DNA of 64,000 nucleotides from an uncultured Lachnospiraceae bacterium (GTDB taxonomy: Bacteria > Bacillota > Clostridia > Lachnospirales > Lachnospiraceae). Location of the stretch: positions 1 to 64,000 of the forward strand of contig UQAW01000013.1 in NCBI GenBank assembly GCA_900539175.1, in the 5' to 3' direction. The notes beneath the pieces were generated by a model. The model saw only the letters and a program-made list of their open reading frames with translations. It was not told the origin of the DNA and did no database searches. The translations under genes and the position numbers were made by a program. Each line of letters begins with the position of its first letter. The first letter of the stretch is position 1. This document shows positions 54,321 through 62,957 of the stretch, piece after piece.

Positions 54321-54667
54321 AAGACGGACGGAAAAACCATCCCCGGCAGGGGCGCGCGCAGGGAGGAAACCGACCGAACCACTTCCGGCTGCGGGGGGCG
54401 GGCTTCGACCTTAACAAGTTCTAATGCCGAAAGGGGGCGCTGGTTTTACAGCATCAGGACAATTCGCCGGAAAAACTGATGTTTTTCCAGCTCAGTGTCC
54501 TTCAAAATCCGGTTTTGTCAACCGGATTTTGTCTGTAAAACCAGCGCCCCTTTCGGCAAAGAACTTGTAACAGGTCTGCAGATACCCCCGCAGCCGGAAG
54601 TGGTTCGGTCGGTTTCCTCTGCTGCGCGCGCCCCTGCCGGGGACGGTTTTTCCTGATACCTCGTCTT
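54321..54667 (+). ncRNA. Large branched hairpin element 2 (putative structured RNA)
   Basis: The outer arms (54321-54399 with 54584-54667) pair almost perfectly, e.g. CCCCGGCAGGGGCGCGCGCA with its complement, and are far richer in G+C than the surroundings. The inner stem AAAGGGGGCGCTGGTTTTACA (with complement) leads to a junction holding CAATTCGCC...CTCAGTG (54460-54497) and an AAAATCCGGTT/AACCGGATTTT hairpin. Motifs GGGCTTCGACCTTAACAAG (54400-54418) and TGCAGAT (54577-54583) match element 1 in place. It fills the gap between divergent cotS-like and convergent membrane protein genes. No reading frame in it is credible. Confidence 0.6.
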
Positions 54668-54713
54668 AAACGTAACTGAACAAAACAAGAAACATAAGAG
54701 CAGACATGTCCGT

Positions 54714-54905
54714 TTATCCTCTAAAATAAACGACACATGCAAGTGCTGCCAAGCCCAAAACTGCCGCTGCTCTATGCAAGATCAGAAACGCGGAGGAGGG
54801 CTCTGGTTTATCACCCTGATATCGCCAGGAATCAAGATACCAGAGAATTTTGGGATTGATAAGATCCAGAACCAGAATTACTGCAAGTATCACATAAATA
54901 ACCAT
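54714..54905 (-). CDS. Small two-helix membrane protein
   Basis: 63 residues with hydrophobic segments 3-21 and 43-60 and a short loop (LDSWRYQGDKPEPSSAFLIL). The NPK..W...W+Y+....EPS pattern resembles small uncharacterised Firmicutes membrane proteins of the DUF6199 kind; I am not certain of that family. ATG with GGAGG nine bases upstream. Own weak promoter; the stop overlaps the recurring word GCAGACATGTCCGTTTA (54700-54716). Confidence 0.7.
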   Translation of the reverse strand: MVIYVILAVILVLDLINPKILWYLDSWRYQGDKPEPSSAFLILHRAAAVLGLAALACVVYFRG

Positions 54906-54994
54906 CTTTCTTTGCCTCCTTTATAAATTTTCATTCCTTGACGGAAAACGCACTCTTTTTAATGATTATATCACGGATTCTATCGGGCGACTAT

Positions 54995-56032
54995 CTATAT
55001 TTTATGCGTTCTCTGCTGGCATGAGTGCTGGAAAACAATGATGCTCAGACAGTACAGCCCCAGGGAAAGCAGTCCGCAGGACAGGGATTGAAAAAAAGAT
55101 GATATATAAAGGGTTTCAGGTACATTTTTTTCCATGTTTATAAGAAATGCAGCCGCCTTTGTTTTCTCTTTCCAGAGGTTTGACCAGAACTCGAAGTCTG
55201 ACCATGCAGGGGGGATCATATCCGGGGGAAGGTTAACCTGCTTGGTCAGGCAGATGCCTGTAGATATCATTACGATCCAGAAACATACTTTCCAGAAAAT
55301 CCGGACTCGTATCTCTGAAGTTCGGCGCATATTTCCATACAGCCAGTTAAGCAAGGTCACCATGACTGCCATCGGCAGCATCAGCAGAATTCCTCTGACA
55401 ATCCCATATAGAAGATTCCACTCTTCCTGAATGCCGGAAAATCCGTACCGTTCATTCAGAATTTCTGTAAGTTCTCCGGGGGCTCTCTTTCCGGTCAGTA
55501 CGGTAAGTCTGTTCAGGTGTACAGCCATCCCGTCTCCATGCTGTGATGAGCGAATTAACAGGACTTTTCTTTGTTTTTTCAATATTCCACGTATCTCATA
55601 CTCTTTTCCGTTATAGGCAAGGGTCTGCCCGATGGCCGTTCCGTAACCAAACAGATTTTTGGCTGTCTCCTCATCCAGCAGGCATCCGGACATATCGTCT
55701 GCTGCCAGGGTATTCCCTTCCGGAAACAGCAGTCCGGTATTTCCTGCCGCCTGAATCACATTCACGTTTTCTGTCTTTGCAAGCTCCTGATATTGAATCT
55801 GCTGCTCTTTTTCTTCTGCCCAGAACACAGGATACAGCGGCTCCTTTTGCTCTTCCTCCTGACTCAGAAGTTCTCCGGCTCTGGAGGATGTAAGCCCGTC
55901 GCGGCTTGCTAAGGTCAGCTTGTTGTCTGCAGCACGGAGTATATCTGCAAGCTGGATTCCCCTGGCAAAGAAATAGAGTAAAAGCAGCGTAAGCATACAC
56001 ACAGCCCCCAAAGACGCCTGCCGCCGCATCAT
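54995..56032 (-). CDS. MacB-like ABC permease without ATPase
   Basis: 345 residues. One N-terminal helix (about 6-26), a large extracytoplasmic domain (27-205, MacB core-like: AGNTGLLFPEG, LLDEETAKNLFGYGTAIGQ, YEIRGILKKQRKVLLIR), then helices around 208-234, 241-266 and 313-336. That is the topology of MacB/FtsX-type mechanotransmission permeases, but the sequence is divergent and no ATPase gene is adjacent. Four-base overlap with the adaptor gene upstream, as in MacA-MacB pairs. Confidence 0.7.
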   Translation of the reverse strand: MMRRQASLGAVCMLTLLLLYFFARGIQLADILRAADNKLTLASRDGLTSSRAGELLSQEEEQKEPLYPVFWAEEKEQQIQYQELAKTENVNVIQAAGNTGLLFPEGNTLAADDMSGCLLDEETAKNLFGYGTAIGQTLAYNGKEYEIRGILKKQRKVLLIRSSQHGDGMAVHLNRLTVLTGKRAPGELTEILNERYGFSGIQEEWNLLYGIVRGILLMLPMAVMVTLLNWLYGNMRRTSEIRVRIFWKVCFWIVMISTGICLTKQVNLPPDMIPPAWSDFEFWSNLWKEKTKAAAFLINMEKNVPETLYISSFFQSLSCGLLSLGLYCLSIIVFQHSCQQRTHKI

Positions 56033-57711
56033 TTCTCCAGGCGGATCCTGCCGCCCGGCTCTACTGTTTTGTCCGAACTGCTTATTACTTTCTGGTCACT
56101 GGTCAGGACACCTTCCTGCAGCGCGGCATATTGATCATTCTTATCTTCAACCGTTACATCAACACGTCTTGATGCCAGCTCCGTTCCCAATACGGTCTCA
56201 CGTTCTTCCACTACCAGTACATATGCCTGTTTGTTATCATAATGAAGGGCTGACAACGGAATACAGCTTTTATACGTCTCGGATTTTTTCATCACTTCCA
56301 TCTCTGCCGTCGTTCCCATTTCCATCAGATCGGTAGGAAGATTGATTGTTACATCCAACATATTTTTATCCTCTTCATTTACCCGTATGGAGTCAATAGT
56401 CAGTCCCTCGATCTTATCTTTGTTGTTTTCCGGTTTCAGGCTGACCTCATCTTTTCTGGCTACATATTTCTCCTGATCTGACGGTATCTGTGCCGTAAAT
56501 TTGTTGCCGGAAGACAAATCCGCCAACAAAATCGCCGTTCCGTCTGGTGTCCTGTCACCGGTAGTCAGCACCACCTTTGTCACTACCCCCTTTACCGGCG
56601 AAGTAACTTTCCCCTCCATCATTTCTAATTTCTCCAGCTTTTCCAACGTCAGTTCTTTCTGCTCCCGCTCTATTTCTGCAATATCCGCTGAACTGTTCTG
56701 TGCTTCCGGTACATTTGCATCTTCCAGAGCATTCTCTGCGGACTGCAGGTCACTTTCCCACTGAATGACTGCCTGGTCATATGCCTCCTGTTTTTCCTTC
56801 ACTGCCTGCAAAAGCTGTTCCTTTGAGATTTGACTGGTACTCTGAGCCTGTGTATCCCGATTCTGTCGATAGGACTCCAAAGCCTGCGCCGCCGCATCCC
56901 GCTCCTCCTTCGCAATATTCTCTTTCCCCTCTGCCGTTTCCACTGCACTCTGATACTGTTTTCTCAGCTCAGCCTCCATCTGTTGCCGCTCCAGATTATC
57001 ACATGCGGTCCCTTCCTGCTTCCCATTGGTTTCTGGCGCCTGCGTATCTGGATCTGTCCGTCCGCCCAATGCCTCCTGAACCTTCTTCTCTATCTCTTTT
57101 TCCAGATCTTCTCGGTTTTTCTGCGCCTCTTGAAATTCTTTTTCCTTCTCTTCCAGGTTTTTTCCAAGTATTCTTTCCACCCGGTCCTCACCAAAGTCAC
57201 CATCCGGTTCCGTATATTCTTTCAATGCCTTCTTAGATGCCGCAAGCTCCTCCTTTGCCTTCTGTACAGCCCGATCCCCCTGGGCTTTCGTCTGAGTATA
57301 ATTGGAGGCAGTATGTTTTCGGGTAAGTGCCTTCGAAGCTGCATCCGTCTCCTGGGAACTTTTATTGTCTGCACTTTGCAGCTCCTGCTTTTGAAGTTCC
57401 TGTTTTACCGCAAGAATCTGTTCTTTCAGTTCTTCCATATCTAATTCAAACAGTAACTCTCCCTCTTCCACCTGCTGCCCCTCATTTACATAAATTGCCT
57501 TCACCACCTGATTTGGTTCCGTGGAAACTGCCTGCTCCCGATTCTGTACCACCTTTCCCTGTGCCGTAACTTTATGAGCAATTACCATATTCTGTATTGT
57601 GCTGGTTTCCACCGTCGGAATTCCTATACTGTCCGCCGCTCTGGACAACATCGTGAACAGCATCATCAGAGCCAGAAATGCTCCCAGCATACGAATTACT
57701 TTTTTTCTCAT
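56029..57711 (-). CDS. HlyD/MacA-like periplasmic adaptor with long coiled coil
   Basis: 560 residues, longer than most. An N-terminal anchor helix (about 8-25), a first lipoyl half (VTAQGKVVQNREQAV...VKAIYVNEGQQVEEGELLFEL), a coiled-coil hairpin of roughly 250 residues (about 95-345, rich in Glu, Lys, Gln), the second lipoyl half (GKVTSPVKGVVTKV), then beta-barrel and membrane-proximal domains. A Gram-positive adaptor for a MacB-like permease. 86 bases after the second sugar-type permease gene. Confidence 0.82.
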   Translation of the reverse strand: MRKKVIRMLGAFLALMMLFTMLSRAADSIGIPTVETSTIQNMVIAHKVTAQGKVVQNREQAVSTEPNQVVKAIYVNEGQQVEEGELLFELDMEELKEQILAVKQELQKQELQSADNKSSQETDAASKALTRKHTASNYTQTKAQGDRAVQKAKEELAASKKALKEYTEPDGDFGEDRVERILGKNLEEKEKEFQEAQKNREDLEKEIEKKVQEALGGRTDPDTQAPETNGKQEGTACDNLERQQMEAELRKQYQSAVETAEGKENIAKEERDAAAQALESYRQNRDTQAQSTSQISKEQLLQAVKEKQEAYDQAVIQWESDLQSAENALEDANVPEAQNSSADIAEIEREQKELTLEKLEKLEMMEGKVTSPVKGVVTKVVLTTGDRTPDGTAILLADLSSGNKFTAQIPSDQEKYVARKDEVSLKPENNKDKIEGLTIDSIRVNEEDKNMLDVTINLPTDLMEMGTTAEMEVMKKSETYKSCIPLSALHYDNKQAYVLVVEERETVLGTELASRRVDVTVEDKNDQYAALQEGVLTSDQKVISSSDKTVEPGGRIRLEK

Positions 57712-57797
57712 ATCTTTTATCCATTCCTTTCCTGTTTATTCTTGTTAAGCAATTGCAAAACTCTCCGGGAGCCGGTTTCAAAATTCGTGATTGCCCG

Positions 57798-58637
57798 CTA
57801 TTCTTTTACTGCCGCGGCTACGATCCCCTGTTCCAGATAATCCTGTCCCGCAAGAAAGACAAAAAAGGAAGGGAGCAGCGTCATAACGGATGCCGCAAAG
57901 GCAAACCCTGCCTTTGACAAATCAATATCAGGCAAGAACAAAGACATCGGCCACAGCGATTTGTCCTTTAAAAAAGTAAGCGGCTGCTCAATCAGATTCC
58001 AATATTCCAGAAAACCCAGCACCATGGCAGACACAATTCCCCCTGATCCAAGGGGAATACCAATCCGCAGAAAAATCTGTATATTTCCGGCGCCATCCAG
58101 CTTTGCCGACTCAATAATGGCATCTGGCACTCCGCAGAAAAACCGATACATAATGAAGATTGGAAAGGTGGAAAATATCGCCGGCAAAATAACACTCCAT
58201 GGAGTATTCAGCAGATGAAGCCTGTCAAATACCAGATATTCGGAAAGCATCAATACCTGAAAAGGCATCAGCATCAGTATAATATAAATTGTGAATAGCA
58301 CCTTTTTTATGGGAAACCGAAATTTGGCAAATCCCCATGCTGCGGGAACTCCGACCAGAAACTGCCCCGCCAGAATTGCCGCCGTCATCTTTACAGAATT
58401 CCAGAACATCACAAATACCTCCGGCGTATCCAGCAAAAGACAGACCCAGGACCGCAGAGTCGGATAAACAGGTAAAAAATTCCACTTAATATAACCCGCA
58501 CCTCCGGACAACACCGGAGACAAATCTTCTTTCAACTCACCCGCACCCATCAACGATCCGGTAAGTAAAAAAAAGATAGGATAACATGCCAGGAATGCCG
58601 GAATCAGCAAAATGCCTATCCCTATGTATTTTTTCAT
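57798..58637 (-). CDS. Sugar-type ABC transporter permease (MalG-like)
   Basis: 279 residues, six predicted membrane helices. The cytoplasmic EAA-like loop ESAKLDGAGNIQIFLRIGIP (about 178-197) is the contact for an ATPase. The C-terminal end TLLPSFFVFLAGQDYLEQGI is typical of the MalG/CUT1 group. ATG 58637 behind GGAGG; its start overlaps the preceding permease stop by four bases. No ATPase gene in the window; CUT1 systems often share one encoded elsewhere. Confidence 0.9.
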   Translation of the reverse strand: MKKYIGIGILLIPAFLACYPIFFLLTGSLMGAGELKEDLSPVLSGGAGYIKWNFLPVYPTLRSWVCLLLDTPEVFVMFWNSVKMTAAILAGQFLVGVPAAWGFAKFRFPIKKVLFTIYIILMLMPFQVLMLSEYLVFDRLHLLNTPWSVILPAIFSTFPIFIMYRFFCGVPDAIIESAKLDGAGNIQIFLRIGIPLGSGGIVSAMVLGFLEYWNLIEQPLTFLKDKSLWPMSLFLPDIDLSKAGFAFAASVMTLLPSFFVFLAGQDYLEQGIVAAAVKE

Positions 58638-59500
58638 ACCTCCTCCTTTACATCCCACGCTTTCTGCAGAAGCATAATGAGGATAAAGAGCATTACTCCA
58701 TTGATCACAGCAGCCGCAGCCATCTTATCCAGATCCAGATTTCGAAACCAGTTATTGAACAGATGCTGCATCAGATACATACTCTCCTGCGGATAATCAC
58801 CCGCGATCAGATAGGCCTCCCGGAATACCTTAAAAGAATTCAGAAAGGAAAGCACACTGATGGTATACAAAGAAGGCAAAAGGTTCGGCAATGTAATGCT
58901 GACAAAACATTTCCACCCTCCGGCTCCGTCCACTCTGGCTGCCTCATAGATATTCTGTGAAATGCCGGAAAGCCCTGCAATCCACAGCACAACGTTATAT
59001 CCCAGATTCTTCCACAGATAACTGAACACTAATACCCAAAAAGCATATTTTGAATTCATCCAGTCCTGCCCCTGTATATGGAATCCAGCAAGTACTCCAT
59101 TTAGCAGTCCCTGATTCAAAAACAAAAACCGCCACAAAAGCACCACGGACGCCACAGGAATTGCCATGGGAACCAGAAATGCACTTTTTAAAAAACTGCC
59201 GAATATCGCCTGACGCTGCAGAAAAACTGCTATAAATAATGAGAGTACCAGCAAAAGCGGTATACAAACCAACGTAAACCGTATGGTATTTTTCCCGGCC
59301 AATAAAAAAGCGGGATTTTTAAAAATCATCCGATAATTATTCAATCCGACCCATCTTCTGCTTACGGCCTCCTGAAACGAACGGCATATAACATCCAGAA
59401 ACGGAAGCAGCAAAAATGCTGCCGTTCCTAAAAAGCTTGGCAGGACGAACAACAGCCCTGCCAGCTCTCCTTTCCTGTATTTTCCCTGAATCTGTTTCAT
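58634..59500 (-). CDS. Sugar-type ABC transporter permease (MalF-like)
   Basis: 288 residues. Six helices starting with GLLFVLPSFLGTAAFLLLPF, the usual MalF-type first helix. The EAA loop is EAARVDGAGGWKCFVSITLP (about 187-206). Ten bases after the binding-protein gene and overlapping the second permease gene by four bases. Confidence 0.9.
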   Translation of the reverse strand: MKQIQGKYRKGELAGLLFVLPSFLGTAAFLLLPFLDVICRSFQEAVSRRWVGLNNYRMIFKNPAFLLAGKNTIRFTLVCIPLLLVLSLFIAVFLQRQAIFGSFLKSAFLVPMAIPVASVVLLWRFLFLNQGLLNGVLAGFHIQGQDWMNSKYAFWVLVFSYLWKNLGYNVVLWIAGLSGISQNIYEAARVDGAGGWKCFVSITLPNLLPSLYTISVLSFLNSFKVFREAYLIAGDYPQESMYLMQHLFNNWFRNLDLDKMAAAAVINGVMLFILIMLLQKAWDVKEEV

Positions 59501-59510
59501 ACACCTATTC

Positions 59511-61952
59511 CTATTCCGCCAGATAAAGATTTACCTTCTGGATAAGTGTGTTTACTGCATCGTCCACAGAGCTTTCACCTTCCAGGCATTTCACAGCCTG
59601 CTCTTTTACCGCTGACCAGATGATATCATCTGTAAGCATGGAAGTGTCCAGACTCTCTATCTGTTCTTTCAAGCGATCAAACGCAGATACTTCCGGCCAA
59701 TATATATTCAATTCGACCATTTCTCCGGTAAACATATCACTGTTAACCAGACTCATTATGATTTCTCCATTCGATTGATCCACCGTCGATGCGTCAAATG
59801 CAGTCTTATTAATCGGAAAACCACTTCCCTGATTTAAAGACTGTACCTCCTCTCCAAGAACATAGCTTACAAACTTCTTGGCATCCTCTGCTTTACTGCT
59901 CTTGCTGTTGATTCCTAAAATTGCAGATGGGCAATACACCTTTTTTCCTGCCAACTGCATCAATCCGAAATCCAGCTTCTCCATTTTACCGTTTACGGAA
60001 AGCACCTGACAATAATCCATAATACTTCCCATACTTCCAACATTCACTTTTAAAGCTTTGCCTCCAAGCAGTTCCATCACCTCTTCGGAAATTCCTGAGA
60101 ATTTAGAACCAACAGTTCCTCCCATTCCGATAACGCTGTAACTTACAGCTGTCTGATCTTCATAATCGTAGCTGCCCGTCTTATAGATTCTCAGAAGCTG
60201 TGTATAAAACTCCCGGACCTTCTCCTCATTCAAAGTTCCGTCCTCCTTTTGTATAGCGGGGGAATAGCTCTGATAAAGTTTCTCTGCCAATGTCTCAGGA
60301 GCGTCTGATTTCACAATTCCCGCAACCTGTGCGTCCTCTTTCCGAAGCTGTTCCACACGATCCGCAAAACACTTCAAATCGGAAACCGCATTCATCGTAT
60401 CTGCATCAGCCTGAATAACGGGAATTGTGAATCTGGATGGAATCGCAAATACTTTTCCATCATCCGCATAAGTATTGGCAATATTTTCAAAACATCCATC
60501 GCCTTTCTCAAGCGCGTCCAATACATCTGACAGATCAGACAAGAGTCCTTTTTCCCGGTAGGATTGAATGGACATCCCGTCCATAATCAGGATATCCGGT
60601 CCCTTCCCTGCCATAATATCCGTGTTCAGAGTTTTCAAGGCATCTGATACGGTAACTCCATCCTCTCCGGTTATTCCGGTTTCCAGAGATACGTAATAGT
60701 CACTATTCTCTTTCTGGAACATGGAAATCGCCTGTCTCACTTCTGCGTTATCATATAAAGAATATATCTTCAATTCTTTGCTCGGCCTGCTTGGGATATC
60801 CTTAGAATACGTATATTTTAATAACTTTACAACCTCATCCGACTGTACAGTCGCTATCAGAAATGCATTGTTTTCAAGGGGAACCATGGCCTTCCGTTCA
60901 CTGTCAGGGTTCCCCAGCGAATTCATGACACCATCAATCAACAATTCCTGTACGGAACCGCCCCAAATATGCCGATACAATCCTGTGCTGTCGCAATAAT
61001 ACAGAGAATTTTCCTCATCTCCTGTATGAAACAGTACCTGATCACTGCCGAAAGTAACGAAGTTCATCTCTGACAGCTTCCCTTTCAGTGCCTCAGCCAG
61101 AACCTCATCCTGCTGTATCGGCTCACCTGTCACCGTATCGTAAAAACTGGTATTTCCGGAATAATCTGTCGCAATCAACGTTTTTCCGGCGATCCCAAAA
61201 CTCTGCACCTCACTTCCAAAATCTTGTTCGATTTCTCCTGTCTGCGGATTGATTCGAAGAATCTTTCCATTACTATCACTTCCGAATACTTTTCCATCAT
61301 CCGAATACTTCACCTTCATTAAATTATTACTCATATCCTGGATTGGCATGGAAAATGCATTCCCCTCATCACTGAAGTTCTCTTCTGAAGCACTACTATC
61401 AGATAAGGCATCCCCATCTGACAAATCTATTTCATTCGAGGCAGCTTTCTCCGAAGTCTGGTATACAAAACTTTCTCCTTCTTCTAATTCTATTTTTCCA
61501 AGATCAAGACTGACTTCCTGAATGTTTCCCTGCTCCGTCACATGATAATAATGCGTAGCAGAAGAAGCATCCAGATCATAACCGATCAAAAATCCTTCTC
61601 CTGACGGTGCTATTGCTCCCGCACTTAGCCACACCTCATTCTCATCTCCAAAGGTATCCTTCGTCAGTTCCACTGCCTTCTCCCAGGTAGTTCCCTCATC
61701 CCTGGAATCCCAGATTTGAAAAAATCCGGATTCCTCCATTCCCAGAAGCCGGATTCTTCCATCCTCCAGTTTCCTCATATCCATCACGCCCACAATTCCT
61801 TCCGGCGTTGCAGCTTCCTCCTCCAGATATCTTCCCATGGCTTTATCCGCAGATGTTCCTTCCGATGTATCATCTTTACATCCTGCAAACCCCGTTCCTA
61901 ACAAAGCTGCAGTCAGGGAAAGTCCCAGAATTTTTTTTACAATCGAATTCAT
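59511..61952 (-). CDS. Lipoprotein: beta-propeller-like domain fused to solute-binding protein
   Basis: 813 residues. The signal peptide ends in GFAGC (Cys25), so it is a lipoprotein. Residues about 50-395 hold sialidase/propeller-like repeats (DSRDEGTTWEKAV, SNNLMKVKYSDDGKVFGSDS, ILRINPQTGEIEQDFGSEV). Residues about 400-813 are an extracellular solute-binding protein of family 1 (YSLYDNAEVRQAISMFQKEN, ILIMDGMSIQSYREKGLLSD, KKFVSYVLGEEVQ). Normal binding proteins are about 420-450 residues, so the N-terminal half is extra. ATG behind GAGGAGG. First gene of the operon. Confidence 0.85.
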   Translation of the reverse strand: MNSIVKKILGLSLTAALLGTGFAGCKDDTSEGTSADKAMGRYLEEEAATPEGIVGVMDMRKLEDGRIRLLGMEESGFFQIWDSRDEGTTWEKAVELTKDTFGDENEVWLSAGAIAPSGEGFLIGYDLDASSATHYYHVTEQGNIQEVSLDLGKIELEEGESFVYQTSEKAASNEIDLSDGDALSDSSASEENFSDEGNAFSMPIQDMSNNLMKVKYSDDGKVFGSDSNGKILRINPQTGEIEQDFGSEVQSFGIAGKTLIATDYSGNTSFYDTVTGEPIQQDEVLAEALKGKLSEMNFVTFGSDQVLFHTGDEENSLYYCDSTGLYRHIWGGSVQELLIDGVMNSLGNPDSERKAMVPLENNAFLIATVQSDEVVKLLKYTYSKDIPSRPSKELKIYSLYDNAEVRQAISMFQKENSDYYVSLETGITGEDGVTVSDALKTLNTDIMAGKGPDILIMDGMSIQSYREKGLLSDLSDVLDALEKGDGCFENIANTYADDGKVFAIPSRFTIPVIQADADTMNAVSDLKCFADRVEQLRKEDAQVAGIVKSDAPETLAEKLYQSYSPAIQKEDGTLNEEKVREFYTQLLRIYKTGSYDYEDQTAVSYSVIGMGGTVGSKFSGISEEVMELLGGKALKVNVGSMGSIMDYCQVLSVNGKMEKLDFGLMQLAGKKVYCPSAILGINSKSSKAEDAKKFVSYVLGEEVQSLNQGSGFPINKTAFDASTVDQSNGEIIMSLVNSDMFTGEMVELNIYWPEVSAFDRLKEQIESLDTSMLTDDIIWSAVKEQAVKCLEGESSVDDAVNTLIQKVNLYLAE

Positions 61953-62054
61953 TGATTTCCTCCTCTTTGTTTTTATCTCGATGATTGCAAATCTCTTGGT
62001 GAGTTAGTTTTTAGCTTTGTGATCACCTGATTTTTTATAGCATAGCATCAGTTC

Positions 62055-62138
62055 CTCTAAATTTTCTCTAAACCTCAAAAAACACAAAATCTTCACATAA
62101 GGACACTTTTTCCAGGTAATTTTAGAGAAACTTTAGAG
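62055..62138. promoter_or_regulatory. Divergent operator: paired direct repeats
   Basis: Two CTCTAAA direct repeats with an 11-base period at 62055-62072, and the same pair inverted (TTTAGAG twice, 11-base period) at 62121-62138. Each pair sits about ten bases from a -10-like box: TAAAAT (62149-62154) for the regulator gene, TATGCT for the lipoprotein operon on minus. Tandem repeats one helical turn apart are the standard site of OmpR-family dimers. Confidence 0.7.
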
Positions 62139-62276
62139 GTATTTATGATAAAATGATATCGGATTTAAAAAACAGCCCGAATTTTGGGCAAATCCTACGC
62201 AAAGCAGAGCGTGCAGATTGCGGGAATGAGTTTTCAGACACGCTCCAGACAAATTACTCTGAAAGGAATTACCGAC

Positions 62277-62957
62277 ATGCGTATATTACTGATAGAAGAT
62301 AACATAGAACTTTGCACCTCTCTCTCCTACCAATTAAAAGCGGAAGGTTTTGAGCTGGACATCTGTCATAATGGTGAGGATGGTCTTCATTTTATAAAAG
62401 AAGAGGCTCACGATCTGATTCTTCTGGATCGTATGCTTCCCCGGATGGATGGTATTACTGTTCTTCGCAGCACACGCCGTCTGAACATTTCCACTCCGAT
62501 TATCTTAATCACAGCCCTGGGAGAACTTCAGGATAGAATTATTGGACTGGACTGCGGAGCCGATGATTATATTGTGAAGCCTTTTGCATTTGAAGAATTG
62601 ACGGCACGAATCCGCTGCATCTTCCGCCGGCCTCAGAAGTGGAAAAACAGCCAGCTTTTACATTTTGGAGATATCTCTTACGACACGGCTCTCCGGGAAT
62701 TGACCTGCGGCCCGAAGGTCTGTTCTCTTTCCAAACGGGAGGGGGAACTTTTGGGACTATTTTTGAGAAATGGAGGACAGACCCTGCCCCGGCTTACGAT
62801 ACTTTCCCGCGTATGGGGACCAGATGCAGGGGTGGAAGAAGGCAATCTGGATAATTATATCCACTTTCTGCGCCGGCGTCTGACAAGTGCAGGAAGCCGT
62901 CTCTGTCTGAAAACGATCCGTGGAGTAGGCTACTGCCTGGAGGATACGAATGTTTAA
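62277..62957 (+). CDS. OmpR-family response regulator
   Basis: 226 residues from ATG 62277 (AAAGGA nine bases upstream); the longer frame to 62184 lies in the leader. Receiver: LIEDN at 5-9, phospho-acceptor Asp51 (LLDRMLP), Lys in IVKPFA. A winged-helix domain follows (SKREGELLGLFLRNGGQTLP, NLDNYIHFLRRRL, IRGVGYCLE). Coupled to the kinase by an eight-base overlap. Probably regulates itself and the divergent transporter operon through the repeat pairs. Confidence 0.92.
   Translation: MRILLIEDNIELCTSLSYQLKAEGFELDICHNGEDGLHFIKEEAHDLILLDRMLPRMDGITVLRSTRRLNISTPIILITALGELQDRIIGLDCGADDYIVKPFAFEELTARIRCIFRRPQKWKNSQLLHFGDISYDTALRELTCGPKVCSLSKREGELLGLFLRNGGQTLPRLTILSRVWGPDAGVEEGNLDNYIHFLRRRLTSAGSRLCLKTIRGVGYCLEDTNV

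Noticed and set aside
54270..54742. Frames of about 70 codons across hairpin element 2
   Set aside because: Products of the palindromic arms; conservation with element 1 is in paired RNA/DNA motifs, not codons.
54995..56032. Complete MacAB exporter
   Set aside because: No ABC ATPase in the cluster and the permease is divergent, so only a MacB-like label is justified.
57572..57781. Alternative minus frame at the adaptor start
   Set aside because: Out of frame with the adaptor, which has clear domains; shadow only.
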